Source: CAZTXD01 sp964617995 (lineage in GTDB: Bacteria > Actinomycetota > Acidimicrobiia > Spongiisociales > ZC4RG35). Taken from it: a stretch of 14,908 bases of DNA. The DNA is taken from assembly GCA_964617995.1 (NCBI GenBank), contig CAZTXD010000089.1:1-14908 (forward strand), given 5' to 3'. This document shows positions 13,217 to 14,908 of this stretch, one piece after another; positions within the stretch are counted from its first letter, which is position 1; each line of letters starts with the position of its first letter. The notes below the pieces were generated by a model. The model did not search any database. It was given only the letters and a program-made list of their open reading frames with translations, and was not told where the DNA came from. The position numbers were made by a program, and so were the translations under genes.

Positions 13217-14908
13217 TCAGGTTGTCGATGCAGCCTCTGCCTCGTCGATCAACCGCTTGAGGCGGGCGGGTGTCACGGGAACAGAATCGATCTGGAGATG
13301 GAGCGGCCTCATCGCGTCCACGATCGCATTGGCGAGGGCGGCCGGCGCCGAGGTGGTTCCACCCTCGCCCACCCCCTTGACACCGAGCGGGTTGAGCGGC
13401 GTCGGATGATTGTCGTGCACGACCTCGATCGGCGGCACATCCCCGGCGGTGGGCAAGAGATAGTCCATGAAGGTCGGGTTGAGGAGCTGGCCGGTGTCGT
13501 CGTAGATCGCCTCTTCCAGGATTCCGTTCCCGATCCCGTGGGCCACGCCACCGTGCTGCTGACCGTCCACCACGGTCGGGTTGAGCTCCCGCCCGCAGTC
13601 GTCGACCACCAGGTAGCGGAGAACGGAGACGATCCCCGTGTCGGGATCCACCTCCACCACCGCCACATGGGTCGATGAACCGAACGTGACGGCGGGGGGC
13701 ACGTAGTAGGTGGACGCCTCCAGAGACGGATCCAGCCCCTCGGGCAGCCTGGCACCGGGCCCGGGGGTGGCCGCCGCCGCCACCTCGGCGAGGCTGATGT
13801 GGATCGACGGCACCCCGCGGGGTGAGATCATCCCGTCATGGATCTCGAGATCCTGCGGATCGACCTCCAGGAGATGCCCGGCGACCGCCAGGACCTTCTC
13901 CCGGATCCGCTCGGCTCCCATCCGCACCGCCATCCCGGCGGTGACGGCGCTGCGGCTGGCGTTCGTGCCTCCGCCGAACTCCACCAGGTCGGTGTCCCCG
14001 TGATGCACCGTGATCCGGTCGAGCGGCGCTCCCAGGGCATCGGCACAGACCTGCGCCAGGACGGTTTCGTGGCTCTGGCCATGCGAGTTGGATCCGGAGT
14101 GAACCACCACGTGCCCGCCCTCGTCGACGCGCACCCGGGCGCCTTCGAACGGGCCGATGCCTGAACCCTCCACGTGGCAGGCGATGCCGATGCCGAGGTG
14201 GCGACCGCCTTCCCTCTCATCGGCTTGCCACCTCCGGAACGACTCGTAGTCGATCGTCTCCAGCGCCCGTTCCAGCTGGGCGGGGAAGTCGCCCGAGTCG
14301 TATATCAGCTGGTTTCCGTCCCGGTACAGCATGCCCATGTCGTAGGGCATCAGCTCTGCCGGGATCAGGTTGAGCCGTCGCACCTCGACCGGGTCCCGGC
14401 CGAGCCGGTCCGCCACCATGTCCATGACCCGTTCCATGACGAAAGTCGCCTCCGGTCGCCCGGCCCCCCGGACCGGTGTGTTGGGCAGCTTGTTGGTGAG
14501 GACGCAGATCCCCTCGGCGTCCATGTGGTCGATCCGGTACTGGCCGCGCAGGTTGGCCGCCACGTTGTAGGAGATCGTCACGGCGTAGGGGTTGTAGGCC
14601 CCGCAGTCCATGAGAAAGCGGTCGCGGATGGCGAGGATCCTGCCCTCCTCGTCGAAACCGGCCTCCACGTAGTGGATCTGGTCCCGGGCGTGCCGGGCGT
14701 TGGCGAGGTTCTCCCGCCGGTCCTCGATCCACCTCACCGGTCGTTTCAAGGCGAGGGCGAGATACGCCACGAGGATGTCCTCGCTGTAGAGGCCGGATCC
14801 GAAGCTCCCTCCCATCGTGGGAGCCACCACCCGCACGTCCCCCGGCGGGAGACCCACCATCTCGGCGATGTAGCCGCGCAGCCAGTGGGAGCGCTGCGTC
14901 GTCGCCCA
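13217..14908 (-). CDS. Xanthine-dehydrogenase-family molybdopterin-binding subunit, C-terminal part (cut by window edge)
   Basis: Large molybdenum-cofactor subunit of an XDH/CO-dehydrogenase/aldehyde-oxidase-type hydroxylase. The 563 residues present begin inside the protein (WATTQRSHWLRGYIAEMVGL), so about 200 N-terminal residues lie beyond the window. Cofactor-contact motifs are MGGSFGS (near 14810-14830), PVRWIEDRRENL, TPVRGAGRPEA, GSNSHGQSHET and VKGVGEGGTTSAPAALANA, with the catalytic Glu of GVGE at about 13364-13366. Such enzymes hydroxylate N-heterocycles or aldehydes together with FAD and 2Fe-2S subunits, which are not in this window. The RGAGRPE loop lacks the Cys of CO dehydrogenase. 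The gene converges on the M20 operon with 5 bases between stop codons, which suggests a related pathway without shared transcription. Confidence 0.92.
   Translation of the reverse strand, partial: WATTQRSHWLRGYIAEMVGLPPGDVRVVAPTMGGSFGSGLYSEDILVAYLALALKRPVRWIEDRRENLANARHARDQIHYVEAGFDEEGRILAIRDRFLMDCGAYNPYAVTISYNVAANLRGQYRIDHMDAEGICVLTNKLPNTPVRGAGRPEATFVMERVMDMVADRLGRDPVEVRRLNLIPAELMPYDMGMLYRDGNQLIYDSGDFPAQLERALETIDYESFRRWQADEREGGRHLGIGIACHVEGSGIGPFEGARVRVDEGGHVVVHSGSNSHGQSHETVLAQVCADALGAPLDRITVHHGDTDLVEFGGGTNASRSAVTAGMAVRMGAERIREKVLAVAGHLLEVDPQDLEIHDGMISPRGVPSIHISLAEVAAAATPGPGARLPEGLDPSLEASTYYVPPAVTFGSSTHVAVVEVDPDTGIVSVLRYLVVDDCGRELNPTVVDGQQHGGVAHGIGNGILEEAIYDDTGQLLNPTFMDYLLPTAGDVPPIEVVHDNHPTPLNPLGVKGVGEGGTTSAPAALANAIVDAMRPLHLQIDSVPVTPARLKRLIDEAEAASTT

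Noticed and set aside
1..14908. tRNA, rRNA, CRISPR arrays, transposases and integrases.
   Set aside because: I saw no cloverleaf-like sequence, no regularly spaced direct repeats and no recombinase motifs in any frame.

Overview
The window is GC-rich DNA (roughly two-thirds G+C by eye). Most genes are tightly packed with strongly G/C-biased third codon positions. The lipoprotein of the sugar transporter has a Thr/Ala/Pro-rich linker after its lipobox, and the regulator gene appears to be leaderless with a GTG start. Together these suggest an actinobacterium, possibly Acidimicrobiia-like. That placement is an inference; no rRNA or other phylogenetic marker is present.

Left edge (1-1321): the 3' end of a DUF488-type gene on the + strand, a strong hairpin, an orphan membrane-anchored protein on the - strand, and a gene-poor stretch. 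That stretch holds a decayed fragment of a small gene that is intact at 8457, plus a palindromic repeat that supplies the stop codon of the next gene.

Centre (1322-8365, all - strand): a six-gene carbohydrate operon. In transcription order it is a ROK-family regulator, a sugar-binding lipoprotein, two MalF/MalG-type permeases, a GH66 dextranase/CITase-type enzyme and a GH15 glucoamylase-type enzyme. The last two lack signal peptides, so the likely scheme is import of alpha-1,6-linked gluco-oligosaccharides (isomalto-oligosaccharides or dextrins) followed by cytoplasmic cutting to glucose. No ATPase gene is present, so a shared ATPase elsewhere is implied. A good promoter (TTGACG, 17 bp, TATAAA) sits directly before the regulator, and an 8+11+8 bp palindrome spans its -10 element and start codon, which suggests autoregulation of the whole operon.

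Right of the promoter (8457-8756): a 99-residue coiled-coil protein with a C-terminal membrane segment, divergent from the operon.

Right part (8839-13211, + strand): a second operon encoding an M20-type hydrolase, an SDR, a PuuE-type cyclic-amide or polysaccharide-deacetylase-like hydrolase, and a second M20-type hydrolase. A xanthine-dehydrogenase-type molybdenum hydroxylase large subunit (C-terminal 563 residues, cut by the window edge) converges on it with 5 bases between the stop codons. The gene types suggest catabolism of an N-heterocycle or cyclic amide: Mo-hydroxylation, ring opening, then amide or carbamoyl hydrolysis. Both M20 proteins lack two canonical metal-binding residues and the SDR lacks the YxxxK pair, so this set differs from textbook members of its families.
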